Assembly (NCBI GenBank): GCA_963742105.1
Contig: CAVUKN010000007.1
Coordinates: forward strand, 930,001-994,000
Origin: Gp6-AA40 sp963742105
GTDB taxonomy: Bacteria; Acidobacteriota; Vicinamibacteria; Vicinamibacterales; UBA2999
Direction: 5' to 3'
Length of the DNA: 64,000 nt
Below are positions 20,043 to 29,311 of this stretch, in pieces (position 1 is the first letter of the stretch; every line of letters begins with the position of its first letter). The translations under genes were made by a program, and so were the position numbers. Under the pieces are notes generated by a model. That model ran no database searches, had not been told where the DNA came from, and worked only from the letters and a program-made list of their open reading frames with translations.

Positions 20043-22297
20043 ATGTTTCAGCAGGCGTTCCCCATCGTGATTATCGGCGAGAACTTCGACGGCAAGCATG
20101 CCGCCGGGCGCGCGGTGCGCCAGCTCGCCGACGCGCTCGGGGAACAGGGATTTCGCGTGGTCACCGGCGTCGGATATCACGACGCGCGGCGCCTGGCCAG
20201 GATCTATCACAACGAGTCATCGCTGTTGATCTCGGTTGACGATGCCGAGGCGGTGAATGGGCAGTGGGCGGCTCTCGAGGATCTGCTGACGGTGACGCGC
20301 CGGCGCAATACGCGCCTGCCCATTTTCCTGCTGGGCGATGAACGGACCGTCGAGTCGGTCCCGACCGAGGTGCTGAAGCACACGCAGGCGTTCTTCCAGC
20401 TCCACGAGGACTCGCCGGATCATCTCGCGCGCGCGATCGGTCAGTCGGCGCAGTTGTATCTCGAGAAGCTCCTGCCGCCGATGTTCAAGGCGCTCTCCGA
20501 GTATGTGCAGCGCGGTTCCGAGACCTGGCCGCCGTCTGGTCACGGCGGCGGCGTGGGCTTCCGGAAGAGTCCAGTGGGGCGGGTGTTCTACGAATTCTTC
20601 GGCGAGAACATCGTCCGCGCCGATCTCTCGAAGCCGCGCCCGCATCTCGGCTCGCCTGTCTCGTCGGTCGGCGCCGTGGCGGCAGCGCAGCGCAATGCCG
20701 CGCGGATCTTCGGCAGCGATCGCACCCTGTTCATCGCCGGTGGTCCGGAAGCCTGCAACCGGATCGTCTGGCAGGGAACGGTGGGCCGCGACGATCGCGT
20801 GGTCTGCGATCGCAACAGCGACCTGTCGGTCCTGCACGCGATGATTCAGACCGGTGCGGTGCCGATCTACCTGCAGCCGACTCGAAATGCCCTGGGGCTT
20901 GTCGGGCCGGTCACCCGCGATCAGCTCACGCCGCAATGGATCCAGCAGCGGCTCGCAACCACCAGCCATCTGGGACCGACTCGGAGCCGCGCCCGGATGA
21001 TCGCGATCACGAACTCCACTGCGGATGGCGTCTGCTACAACGTCGATGCGGTGAAGAACGCCGTGGGTGATGCGGCTGATGTGCTGCATTTCGACGAGCG
21101 GTGGCTCGGCTACGCCGGCCTGCACGAGTTCTACTCGTCGCATCATGCGATGGCTTCTCTCTCGGCCTCGCCGCGTCGTGCCAGGCGGGCGCTCACCTGG
21201 GCGACACAGTCGACTCACACGACGCTGGCGGCGTTGGCCCCAGGCGCCATGTTGCATTGCCTCGACCCGGCGACCTCACAGCCGGGAATGGCGCCGATCG
21301 AACATGCCGTGAGCGATGCACGGCTCGCAATCGCCCCAATACGCGGTGCTCGCCTCGTGCGACGTCGCCGCCGCCATGATGGAGCAGCCCGCCGGCCGCG
21401 CCATCGTCGAAGAAACCATCGGTGAGGCCCTGGCGTTCCGCCGAGCGGTGGCGGCGATTCGGCGGACGTCGCCGGGCTCCTGGTGGTTCGGATTGTGGCA
21501 GCCGCCGGCGCTGGCCGACTATCCGGTGGCGGAGCCGTCACGGTGGCGCTTCAACCCATCGGACCGCTGGCATGGCTTCGGCCCTGCGCTGCCGGAAGAC
21601 GCCTTGCTCGATCCGGTCAAGGTCACGCTCCTGACGCCGGGACACCGCGGCGACGAGCGCGGAACCAACAATGCAATTCCTGCGGCCGTCGTCACCGCGT
21701 GTCTCGCGTCGAGCGGCATCGATGTCCTTCGATCTGGTCAGCATTCATTCCTGATCACCTTCTCGACGGGCATTCCCGAAGGGCGCTGGAGCACGCTGAT
21801 CACCGAGCTGTTGACCTTCCGCGATTCGTACGAGCGGAATGCGCCGCTGCGCGACGTATTGCCCCATCTTGCCCATCGAACATCCGCAGGAGTACGCCGC
21901 GCTCGGCCTCAAGGACTTGTGCGTGCGAGTGCAGGCGGCGTCCGGCAAGTTCGGCGCACCCGGGTCGTCCGACGATCCATACGCACGACTGCCGGAGATC
22001 GCCATGCGGCCAAGCGATGCGCACGATCAATTCGTGCGCGGGAACGTCGAGGCGTGCGAGATCGATCAGCTCGTGGACCGCATTGTGGCGACGCCGATCT
22101 TCCAGGACGCTCCCGCTATGCCGCTGGTGCTGCCCGGTGAACGGATCACCCGGGAGACTGTCGCGATCCAGCAGTACCTGGTGCGCGCGCGTCAGTTCCA
22201 GACCGAGTGTCCCGGTTTCGCGCTCGGCATGACGGGCGTCGACGTCGACCGTGACAGCGCCGTCCCGCGTTACCTGGTGACCTGCCTCAAGAAGTAG
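20043..22297 (+). CDS. LdcI-like Orn/Lys/Arg decarboxylase homologue lacking PLP-site residues (probable pseudoenzyme)
   Basis: Full-length relative (about 750 aa) of inducible lysine/arginine decarboxylases. It has the N-terminal wing domain (FPIVIIGENFDGKHAAGRAV), core and C-terminal domain (VLPGERITRETVAIQQYL). The catalytic site is altered at several separate positions compared with E. coli LdcI as I recall it: GTST becomes GGPE, DRNCHKS becomes DRNSDLS, and the Schiff-base motif TQSTHK becomes TQSTHT (21208-21225). HTTTSP becomes HGSQSP. The surrounding fold residues (HFDERWLGYAG, PIYLQPTRNALGLVG, DPVKVTLLTPG) are conserved. Two frame changes near 21313 and 21868 look like sequence errors. 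I infer a protein that keeps the decamer-forming scaffold but not PLP chemistry, perhaps a regulatory partner of the active decarboxylase at 1193-3989. An alternative is a highly diverged enzyme with another cofactor mode. Confidence 0.8.
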
Positions 22298-22415
22298 CAG
22301 GATTTCGCTGCCGTGGCTCCCTTAGGGCCCCACCGCGCATCGTCCGACGAGAACGGGCGGTCAAACGCGACGCGGCGATGTCGGCAACGGAAAAGCCGGT
22401 CGTGGCCAGACTGCA

Positions 22416-23285
22416 TCAGGTGGCGCCGCTGAGCAGTTCTCGCATGCGGGGCGTCGCGGCGAGTGCGAGCGCCAGCTCCCTGAATGAGGCGGCGTCGGTC
22501 GGAGGCTCGGCAAAGATCGAGTCGAAGCCGGAGGTGACCTGCGCGGTGGCGATGTCGTAGACACCGTAGACGACCCGCCGGCGCAGCGACGCGGGCAGCG
22601 CCGCGTTGACACAGAATCCGACATAAGCGGCGTTGACGAAGACGGCGAGGTGGAGCAGCGTCCACGCGTAGGCTTCGCGGTTCTTCACGTCGACGCCGTA
22701 CGTTTCGTCGAGCGCCATCGCGGCAGTTCGAACGCCGACCAGAATGCGATCGACGAGAGCGCGCAAATGCGGGGTGGCGGCAAGATCGAGCACCCGGCGT
22801 GGTTTCAGGAATACGTCGACCGCCGCGGCCACCGCGCCGCACTGGCTGTGGCCGAGCACGACGATGGTCTTGGCGGTCGGGAAGTGATCGGCCGCGTAGG
22901 TCAGGCTCGCGATGGCGTCTTCTCCGACCGTGTTCCCGGCGACGCGGACGACGAACAGTTCGTTGACGGCACGGCCGAACACGAGCTCGATCGGCACCCG
23001 CGCGTCAGAGCAGCCGAGGACCAGCCCGAACGGGCGCTGCTCGGGCGCGCCCCTGACCACAGCCCGAACACCGAAATCGGTATTGATGACGAAGGGGACC
23101 GGTGCGTCGGGACGCTTCGCCGCCCCGGCGGCGAGACCCGCGAACTGCCGATTGCCCGCCTCGAGCCAGGCAATCGCCTCGGTGGCATCGGCCGGTTCCC
23201 GGTTAGGGACGTCCGTCGCCGGAGCATCTCGATAGACGACCTGCATGCGCCGCGACCGTAACGGGGACCTCCGCCGATGAGCCAT
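22416..23285 (-). CDS. Beta-class carbonic anhydrase
   Basis: Zinc enzyme interconverting CO2 and bicarbonate. Zinc-ligand motifs are clear: LGCSDARVPIELVFG (Cys, Asp-Arg dyad) and VVLGHSQCGAVAAAVDV (His and Cys). Also ITN-free core: VPFVINTDFGVRAVVRG, VVRVAGNTVGEDAIASL. The C-terminal half (AYAWTLLHLAVFVNAAYVGF, RRRVVYGVYDIATAQV) matches the beta-CA fold. ATG 23285 (MAHRRRSPLR) is reported; ATG 23246 (MQVVYRDAP) is equally possible. Upstream lies a heptamer array that would be translated as ITNHESGIRNQ if a longer start were used, so longer starts are rejected. It converges with the pseudo-decarboxylase gene. Confidence 0.9.
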   Translation of the reverse strand: MAHRRRSPLRSRRMQVVYRDAPATDVPNREPADATEAIAWLEAGNRQFAGLAAGAAKRPDAPVPFVINTDFGVRAVVRGAPEQRPFGLVLGCSDARVPIELVFGRAVNELFVVRVAGNTVGEDAIASLTYAADHFPTAKTIVVLGHSQCGAVAAAVDVFLKPRRVLDLAATPHLRALVDRILVGVRTAAMALDETYGVDVKNREAYAWTLLHLAVFVNAAYVGFCVNAALPASLRRRVVYGVYDIATAQVTSGFDSIFAEPPTDAASFRELALALAATPRMRELLSGAT

Positions 23286-23296
23286 GCATTTCCGGC

Positions 23297-23354
23297 GATT
23301 CGTGATTCCTGATTCCTGATTCCTGATTCCTGATTCGTGATTGGTGATTCCTGT
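23297..23354. repeat. Heptamer array GATTCCT/GATTCGT
   Basis: Units of 7 bp (GATTCCT, then GATTCGT, GATTGGT, GATTCCT) repeat about seven times between the divergent carbonic anhydrase and lnt genes. The same word family occurs at 13289-13388, 38969-39068 and 53398-53450. Confidence 0.8.
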
Positions 23355-23475
23355 TTTGCGATCGCCATCGCGTTCCGGGCTGTTCGCGACGAGCAGTCGC
23401 GATGCACAGCACACCAGCGACTCTGGTGCCGCCCGCCTCCTGCGCCCGCACCTGCAGCATGCTAGAGTCAATCGT

Positions 23476-25014
23476 CTGGACTACGCGTTTGCCCTCATCT
23501 CAGGCGCGCTCCTCGCCCTGAGCTTCCCGAAATTCGGCCATCCCGCGTTTGCGTGGATCGCGCTCGTGCCGCTGCTGCTGGCGTTCACGGGATGGAACGG
23601 CCGGCCTGGCCCGCTGCGCGGCATCGCGCCGTTGCGCGCGTTCCTGCTGTCGCTCATCGCGGGAATCGTGTTCTTCCTCGGGACGGTGTATTGGACTGGC
23701 ACCGTCATCGTGACGTTCGGCGACGTGCCGGTGCCGGTGGCCGCGCTCGGCGTCGTGCTGATGTCCGCCTACCTGTCGCTCTACCACGTGGTCGGGCTGC
23801 TCGTCACCAGCCGGGTGATTGCGCGGCTGGGTGCCCGCGGTATCTTTTTCGCGCCTATTGGTTGGGTAGGCGGCGAGTTCCTGCGTGGTTTCATGCTGAG
23901 CGGGTTCCCCTGGGTGCCGCTGGGCAACAGCCAGGTGTCTGTGCTTCCGGTCGCGCAGCTGGCGAGCATTCTCGGGGTCTACGGGCTCTCGACACTTGTC
24001 GCGTATGTCAACGCCACCGTCGCGTTTGCATTGCTGCGGACCGGGCGCTCGCGGGCGACAGCGGTTGCCGTCGCGGCGGTCGTGCTGGTCTGTCTCGGCG
24101 CATGGGGGACCTGGCGTATCCGTGAGGGCTCGCTGACGCGGGAGGGCACGCCCATCCGCGTCGGGATCATCCAGCCGAACATCGAGCAGAACGCGAAACT
24201 GGCAGCTGCGGAAGATGGCGATCCGCGTGAGGCGCGCCGTATCTTCACGACCAACATCGCCATGACCCGCGACGTCGTGCGGCGTGGCGCCCAGTTCGTG
24301 CTGTGGCCCGAGTCCTCGATCCCCTTCAAGTTCGAGCGCGACGCGCGTGGCGAGCAGATCAGGGCGCTGGCGCGGGAAGTCCGCGTTCCGATCCTCTTCG
24401 GCAGCGACGAGGAGATCATGACCGCGGGGCAGTATGCGATCTACAACTCCGCCTACCAGCTGAACCCCGACGGCGGGACGGCCGCGGTGTACCGGAAGAT
24501 GCACCTGGTCCCGTTCGGCGAGTTCGTGCCGTTGAGAAAATGGTTCTTCTTCATCAGGCCGCTTGTCGACAGTTTTTCGGATTTTTCGGCGGGCGAGTCG
24601 ATGGTGATCCTGCCGGTTGCGGGGCACAAGGTGAGTACCGCGATCTGCTACGAGGTAGTCTATCCCTCGCTGATGCGGGACGCGGTCAGCAAGGGCAGCG
24701 AACTGCTGACGACGATCACCAACGACGGCTGGTACGGCGAGTCGTCGGCTCCATATCAGCACTTCGCCATGGCGGCGATGCGGGCGATCGAGGAGGGACG
24801 CTACCTGGCCCGGTCGGCCAATACGGGTATCAGCGGACTCATCGACCCGTACGGCCAGGTGGTCCGCCAGTCGGCTATCTTTGAACAGGTCGGCTTCGTC
24901 GAGGAGGCGAGGTTCCTGACGGGGAAAACAATCTATGCGGTGATCGGCGATGTGGTCGGGTATACATCCCTGGCCCTTACTCTGATCGCGGCGCTTGCCT
25001 TGTGGAGACGATGA
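23476..25014 (+). CDS. lnt: Apolipoprotein N-acyltransferase
   Basis: Inner-membrane enzyme that adds the third acyl chain to the N-terminal cysteine of lipoproteins, required for Lol-dependent sorting. About six N-terminal membrane helices (YAFALISGALLALSFPKFGH, FLLSLIAGIVFFLGTVYWTG) precede a nitrilase-fold periplasmic domain. The catalytic triad is visible: Glu in VLWPESSIPF, Lys in AVYRKMHLVPFGEFVP, Cys in STAICYEVVYPSLM. The ending is a C-terminal membrane helix (LALTLIAALALWRR). The start is unresolved: no in-frame ATG precedes LDYAFAL, so the family-like position 23476 is given. In-frame TTG/GTG codons at 23341-23356 lie in or just after a repeat array. prfB follows at once. Confidence 0.88.
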   Translation: MDYAFALISGALLALSFPKFGHPAFAWIALVPLLLAFTGWNGRPGPLRGIAPLRAFLLSLIAGIVFFLGTVYWTGTVIVTFGDVPVPVAALGVVLMSAYLSLYHVVGLLVTSRVIARLGARGIFFAPIGWVGGEFLRGFMLSGFPWVPLGNSQVSVLPVAQLASILGVYGLSTLVAYVNATVAFALLRTGRSRATAVAVAAVVLVCLGAWGTWRIREGSLTREGTPIRVGIIQPNIEQNAKLAAAEDGDPREARRIFTTNIAMTRDVVRRGAQFVLWPESSIPFKFERDARGEQIRALAREVRVPILFGSDEEIMTAGQYAIYNSAYQLNPDGGTAAVYRKMHLVPFGEFVPLRKWFFFIRPLVDSFSDFSAGESMVILPVAGHKVSTAICYEVVYPSLMRDAVSKGSELLTTITNDGWYGESSAPYQHFAMAAMRAIEEGRYLARSANTGISGLIDPYGQVVRQSAIFEQVGFVEEARFLTGKTIYAVIGDVVGYTSLALTLIAALALWRR

Positions 25015-25024
25015 CGTGGCAACG

Positions 25025-26159
25025 ATGGAACTCGATGACCTGCTGAAGAAGCATACGGACCTGAGCCGGCGCGCGTGGGAACTACGGAGGTATCTTTGAG
25101 GGTGCCAGGCTCGAAGATCAGCTCGCCGACATCGATCGCAAGGTAGAGGAACCGGGGTTCTGGAACAACCAGGCCGAGGCGCAGAAGACGATGCAGCGGC
25201 GGCGGCGTCTGGAGGACGACCAGGCCTTGCGCCAGTCGCTGAAGCGGCGCGGTGACGACCTCGGCGTGCTGATCGAATTCGCCGAAGCGGGCGAGGACGT
25301 TGCCGGCGATCTCGAGCGGGAACTGGCCGCTTACGAAGGCGAGATCGAGGCAGCCGAAACCAAGAAGATGCTCGGCGGCGAGCACGATCGCTCCAACGCG
25401 ATCGTCACCATCCATCCCGGCGCCGGCGGCACCGAGTCGCAGGATTGGGCCGAGATGCTGATGCGCATGTACCTGAAATGGACCGAGCGGCGCGGCCTCA
25501 AACGCGAAATTCTCGATCTGCAGCCGGGTGAAGAAGCCGGTGTCAAGAGTGTCACGTTCAATCTCACCGGTGACTACGCCTACGGATTGATGCTCGCCGA
25601 GGCCGGGGTGCATCGGCTCGTTCGGATCTCGCCGTTCGATCAGGCGGCGCGGCGGCACACGTCGTTTGCCTCGGTCTACGTCTGGCCGGAGCTGGCCGAA
25701 GACGAGGACGTCGAGATCGACGACAAGGATCTGCGGATTGATACGTACCGGTCGAGCGGGGCCGGCGGACAGCATGTCAACGTCACCGACTCCGCGGTCC
25801 GGATCACACACCTCCCGTCGGGCATCGTCGTCTCCTGCCAGAACGAGCGATCGCAGCACAAGAACCGGGCGCAGGCGATGAAGGTGCTGAAGTCGCGACT
25901 CTTCGATCTGAAGACGAAGGAACAGGCCGCGAAGCTGGAGCAACTGGGCGGCGAAAAGCGCGACATCGCGTTCGGCAGCCAGATCCGCAGCTACGTCCTG
26001 CAGCCGTATCAGATGATCAAGGACCACCGGACGAAATTGCAGCGCGGCGACGTGGACAAAGTGCTGGACGGTGACCTTGACGAGTTCATCAAGGTTTACC
26101 TGATGCAGAAGGCGAGCGGCACGCTGGGCCAGGCAGCCGGCGCGGAAGACGACGTGTAG
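25025..26159 (+). CDS. prfB: Peptide chain release factor 2 with programmed +1 frameshift
   Basis: RF2 ends translation at UGA and UAA. The first frame begins MELDDLLKKHTDLSRRAWEL at 25025 (in-frame GTG at 25016 is an alternative) and hits UGA at 25097-25099. Reading then continues in +1 as LEGARLEDQLADIDRKVEEP. Domain motifs: the catalytic GGQ loop in YRSSGAGGQHVNVTDSAVRI and the UGA/UAA-recognition tripeptide region in VHRLVRISPFDQAARRHTSF (SPF). The shift site GGAGG-TAT-CTT-TGA is the conserved autoregulatory site, so this break is real, unlike the others in the window. Low RF2 stalls at UGA and favours the shift. C-terminus VYLMQKASGTLGQAAGAEDD. Lies 10 bp after lnt. Confidence 0.95.
25086..25099 (+). 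promoter_or_regulatory. prfB programmed +1 frameshift site
   Basis: GGAGG (25086-25090), a Shine-Dalgarno-like stimulator, is followed by TAT and then the slip codon CTT and stop TGA (25094-25099). The 3 nt spacing between the stimulator and CTT matches the E. coli arrangement. The +1 product joins RRYL directly to EGARLEDQ. Confidence 0.93.
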
Positions 26160-26217
26160 GGCGAGGCTTTAGCCTCGCCACGGTTGGATTGTGGGGCGGG
26201 CCTTGTCAGGCCCGCCA
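26160..26217. repeat. REP-like GC palindromes after prfB
   Basis: Two small hairpins: GGCGAGGCTTTAGCCTCGCC (about 26160-26179) and GGCGGGCCTTGTCAGGCCCGCC (about 26196-26217). Close relatives lie at 30178-30233, 31855-31985 and 51822-51897. They probably act as transcript 3' ends or REP elements. Confidence 0.75.
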
Positions 26218-26256
26218 TGCACGAGGAGTACAATCCGCCGCATCCAAGGAGGTCCG

Positions 26257-27330
26257 ATGCGGCCACTGATTGTCGCCATCGCCCTGTTCGCCGCGACCCC
26301 GGCCTTTGCGCGGCAGGTCCCAGAGATCCCATTCGATTCGTCGCCGGCGCTGCAGCTTCCAGAAGGCATGTACCTGGGTGAAGTGGCAGGGGTGGCGGTG
26401 AATTCGAAGAAGCACATCTTCGTTTTCCATCGCGGCAACGTCAGCGGGCCGGCATTCGGAGCGCTGGCGGCGCAGTTGCTCGAGTTCGGGCCGGACGGAA
26501 AGTTCATCAAAGAGATCGGCAAAGGGCTGTATTCGATGGCCTACGCACACACCGTGCGGGTGGATAAGGCCGACAACATCTGGATCGTCGACAAGGGCTC
26601 GGACATGGTGGTCAAGTTCACGCCGGAAGGGCGGGTCGCCATGGTGTTTGGCCGCAAGAAGGAAGCGTCCGACAAGGCGGAGCCGTGGGAACGGGTCACG
26701 CCGCCGGCGGCCCACGTCGATCAGCAGTTCCGGCAGCCGACGGATGTCACCTGGGATCCGGCGGGGAACATCTTCATCAGCGACGGCTACATCAACGCGC
26801 GGATTGCGAAGTACGACAAGAACGGCGACTGGGTTGGCTCATTTGGCACCCATGGAGATGGTCCGGGTCAGTTCAATACCCCGCACTCGATTGCGTCGGA
26901 CGTGAACGGCAACCTCTATGTGGCCGATCGTGGTAATCGCCGGGTGCAGGTGCTCGATGGGAACGGGAAGGTGCTGCGCGAGATCAAAATCGACGTGCCT
27001 GTTCCGCCGGACGCGAAGCCGGCGACCGGCAACCCGATCACGCCACAGAGCACTCCGCAGTCGCAGGCGGGCGCACCGTGGGCAGTGTGCGTGTCGCCCG
27101 GCTCAACACAGTATCTCTACGTCGCCGACGCGTTCCCAGGCCGCATCTACAAGCTGACGCTCGACGGCCGGGTCGTCGGGATGCTCGGCAAGTCCGGCAA
27201 GCAGCCCAAGCAATTCGGCTGGATCCACGAGATGGCGTGTCCATCCGAGAACGAGCTCTACGTCGCCGAAATCCTCAACTGGCGGATCCAGAAGCTGACG
27301 TTGCGGCCACCTTCCGCCTCCACGAACTAG
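26257..27330 (+). CDS. Secreted NHL-repeat beta-propeller protein
   Basis: 357 aa exported protein with a six-bladed NHL-type propeller, resembling peptidyl-glycine alpha-amidating lyase-like and 6-bladed propeller proteins. ATG at 26257 has AAGGAGG 4 nt upstream. Signal peptide MRPLIVAIALFAATPAFA. Repeats show the NHL pattern: DKADNIWIVDKGSDMVVKFT, WDPAGNIFISDGYINARIAK, DVNGNLYVADRGNRRVQVLD, QYLYVADAFPGRIYKLTLDG and ENELYVAEILNWRIQKLTL. The segment GPGQFNTPHSIA is characteristic. Propellers of this kind bind proteins or small ligands or act as lyases; no catalytic assignment is justified. No partner gene is evident. Confidence 0.85.
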   Translation: MRPLIVAIALFAATPAFARQVPEIPFDSSPALQLPEGMYLGEVAGVAVNSKKHIFVFHRGNVSGPAFGALAAQLLEFGPDGKFIKEIGKGLYSMAYAHTVRVDKADNIWIVDKGSDMVVKFTPEGRVAMVFGRKKEASDKAEPWERVTPPAAHVDQQFRQPTDVTWDPAGNIFISDGYINARIAKYDKNGDWVGSFGTHGDGPGQFNTPHSIASDVNGNLYVADRGNRRVQVLDGNGKVLREIKIDVPVPPDAKPATGNPITPQSTPQSQAGAPWAVCVSPGSTQYLYVADAFPGRIYKLTLDGRVVGMLGKSGKQPKQFGWIHEMACPSENELYVAEILNWRIQKLTLRPPSASTN

Positions 27331-27442
27331 CTTCCGCGGCAAGCCGTCGTCGAGTTGGTAGCGTCTACATCTTCAGCGGGCGTACGACCTGGCAGGTGAT
27401 GACCGACTGGATGAGTGGCAGCATCGAGGCTGCAGGTGGCGA

Positions 27443-27470
27443 TTGACCGCCAGGCCCGGAGGCGTATAGT
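27443..27470 (+). promoter_or_regulatory. Sigma70-type promoter with leader hairpin
   Basis: TTGACC (27443-27448), 16 bp spacer, TATAGT (27465-27470). Transcription would start near 27478. The leader then contains CACCACG (27480-27486) and CGTGGTG (27496-27502), a 7 bp stem at the very 5' end of the mRNA. It drives the small membrane protein gene at 27541. Confidence 0.6.
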
Positions 27471-27540
27471 TACGGCTGACACCACGCCTTGATGACGTGG
27501 TGGCGCCTCTCCGTCGCCCCGTCACACTTGGAGGTGACCC

Positions 27541-27831
27541 TTGGCCAATCGAAAGCTCGACGATATCGTCGTCAACACCGAACACGTTGAGCCTGTTCAT
27601 CCCTGGCGCGCACTCATCGAGAACCACTGCTATCTCGACAGCTTCGTCGACCTGAAACAGAGCGGGCTGTCCCTGCTGCTGATGGACGGCCTCATCCTGA
27701 TTCCGGTCATCATGTTCGCGTTCTTTTATCCGATGCAGACGCTGATGTGGGTCGGAGGCGTGTTGCTGTTTGTCGCCGCCATTTACGAAAGCTGCGTGAT
27801 CTGGAAGAAGAGGCACCCGGCAGGGAGTTGA
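27541..27831 (+). CDS. Small two-helix membrane protein, 96 aa
   Basis: No family recognised. TTG start at 27541 is chosen because GGAGGTG lies just upstream (27530-27536). N-terminal half is soluble (LANRKLDDIVVNTEHVEPVH, WRALIENHCYLDSFVDLKQS). Two hydrophobic segments follow: LSLLLMDGLILIPVIMFAFF and LMWVGGVLLFVAAIYESCVI, separated by YPMQT. C-terminus WKKRHPAGS is positively charged and therefore probably cytoplasmic. It has its own promoter and is followed by a large inverted-repeat element, so it appears monocistronic. Confidence 0.7.
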   Translation: MANRKLDDIVVNTEHVEPVHPWRALIENHCYLDSFVDLKQSGLSLLLMDGLILIPVIMFAFFYPMQTLMWVGGVLLFVAAIYESCVIWKKRHPAGS

Positions 27832-27842
27832 GTCACGCTTGC

Positions 27843-28082
27843 GGAGGTGACGGAGATAACGGGATCACAAACGGGGGAACGGGGAAACGGAGACGAACGG
27901 TAGGCTGCCGGCTGGCCGCCTTCGGCGGCCTGGATGTCTTTGCACCACCCGTCGCGGCCCGCAAAGCGGGCCGCCAACCGGCAGCCTCTCGCACGCCACG
28001 TGCGCAAGACTGGTGACCCCGTTCGTCCCCGTTCCCCCGTTTCTCCGTTTGTGAACCCGTTTCCTCCGTAATCTCCGTCGCG
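27843..28082. repeat. Composite nested inverted-repeat element, copy 1 (about 240 bp)
   Basis: The outer left arm (27843-27900) consists of AACGGGG-like units (GATAACGGGATCACAAACGG, GGAACGGGGAAACGGAGACG). The outer right arm (28016-28082) is the same on the other strand. Inside lie paired blocks GCTGCCGGCTGG / CCAACCGGCAGCC and two short hairpins, GGCCGCCTTCGGCGGCC and GCGGCCCGCAAAGCGGGCCGC, around GATGTCTTTGCACCACC. The element fills the gap between convergent genes at 27541-27831 and 28093-29184. Copy 2 is at 33412-33708. Open frames across it are artefacts. Confidence 0.85.
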
Positions 28083-28092
28083 AGCGAATCAA

Positions 28093-29184
28093 TCAGTTGA
28101 GGCGCTGCACCGTCCAATACATCGCGACGACCGCGATGGCCAGTGAGGCGGGAATCACGATGCGATGGCGATAGAAGGACGCGGAGCGCCACCATCCGAT
28201 CGCGGCAATCGCGGCGCCAATCACGAACAGCTGCCCGGTCTCCACACCCAGGTTGAACGCCACCAGCGCGGTGGCGAACTCGCCGCGCGGCAATCCCAGT
28301 TCAGTCAGCACTCCCGCGAATCCCAACCCGTGCAGTAGTCCGAAGGCGAAGACGAGCACGATACGCCACGGTTTCAATTCGCCGAGCATCACATTCTCGA
28401 CCGCCACATAGCAGATCGATACCGCGATGAGCGGTTCCACGATTGACGGCCGCGCCGCGATCAGTCCGTTCATCGCGAGTCCCAGGGAGATCGTGTGCGC
28501 GAGCGTGAACGCACTCACTTGCCAGAGCAGTGGTCGCCAGGTGGCGCTGAGGAGAAACAGGCCGAGCACGAAGAGGATGTGATCCAATCCGCCTGGGACG
28601 ATGTGCGTGAAGCCAAGGCGCAGGTATTGCCAGATCGTCTCGAGGCGAGTGACTCGGGGGAGGGCCTTGTCGAGCGGGATCGGCGTACTCGACTGATTCC
28701 CCTCGAGCCATTGCGTGCTGGCGTCACCCGCTGCACTCTCCACCGTGAAGGCGTAGGAGGCGAAGGTCCATCCGTATCGCCACGTCAATTCGCTCGCGTT
28801 GGGTGGGACTGTACCGGTCAGGTTGAGGGTAACCACGGGGGTTGAGAGATCGTCTGCCGCCGCGGTCGATGTGGCGTTCACATCGGCCCGGACGGCGCGG
28901 CCGTCGAATGCAAGCTGCACGCGCTCGCGAAACACGTCAATGAGTTCAGCGAATCGCGCATCCGGTGCCGTGCTCGCCGATGTGTGGCCCTCGATCGTTT
29001 CCAGCTTCTCCAGCAGCGACTGACGATCGGTGATGATCTCGACGTCGTACCGGTTCGGGCTCGGGAAGCGCATGGTGACCCGCGTCGTGCCGATCTCGTG
29101 TGCATCGACGCGCACGCTGATCACCAGCGCGGTCGTGACCATCGCGATCAGAATGGCCGAGAGCCTGCGCCAGGGACTCCGCAT
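28093..29184 (-). CDS. HupE/UreJ family membrane protein
   Basis: 363 aa protein with a signal-like N-terminus (MRSPWRRLSAILIAMVTTAL), a periplasmic domain of about 180 residues, then a HupE/UreJ_2-type membrane region. Family motifs are present: FTHIVPGGLDHILFVLGLFL, FTLAHTISLGLAMNG, VEPLIAVSICYVAVENVMLG, FGLLHGLGFAGVLTELGLP and LVAFNLGVETGQLF. The conserved histidines in these helices suggest metal transport (HupE/UreJ are linked to nickel), but the long exported domain is unlike classical HupE. It lies 127 bp downstream of the DUF4198 gene on the same strand; DUF4198 proteins are also associated with metal uptake. Start at ATG 29184. Confidence 0.85.
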   Translation of the reverse strand: MRSPWRRLSAILIAMVTTALVISVRVDAHEIGTTRVTMRFPSPNRYDVEIITDRQSLLEKLETIEGHTSASTAPDARFAELIDVFRERVQLAFDGRAVRADVNATSTAAADDLSTPVVTLNLTGTVPPNASELTWRYGWTFASYAFTVESAAGDASTQWLEGNQSSTPIPLDKALPRVTRLETIWQYLRLGFTHIVPGGLDHILFVLGLFLLSATWRPLLWQVSAFTLAHTISLGLAMNGLIAARPSIVEPLIAVSICYVAVENVMLGELKPWRIVLVFAFGLLHGLGFAGVLTELGLPRGEFATALVAFNLGVETGQLFVIGAAIAAIGWWRSASFYRHRIVIPASLAIAVVAMYWTVQRLN

Positions 29185-29311
29185 GACATGACGCCTTACA
29201 AAAGAGCGATTTGCGATTCCGTGTACCAGTGGGAGAGCCTTGTCAGGGTCGCCTCGCGGATCTGACAAGGGCCCGCGCCACTCTCGTGTTGGATGGACAA
29301 CGAAGAACGGT

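Noticed and set aside
23500..24762. 420-codon minus-strand frame opposite lnt
   Set aside because: Antisense to a gene with a complete catalytic triad.
27783..28195. Open frames on both strands across composite element copy 1
   Set aside because: They arise from the GC-rich inverted repeat; similar peptide runs in copy 2 reflect the DNA repeat, not a protein family.
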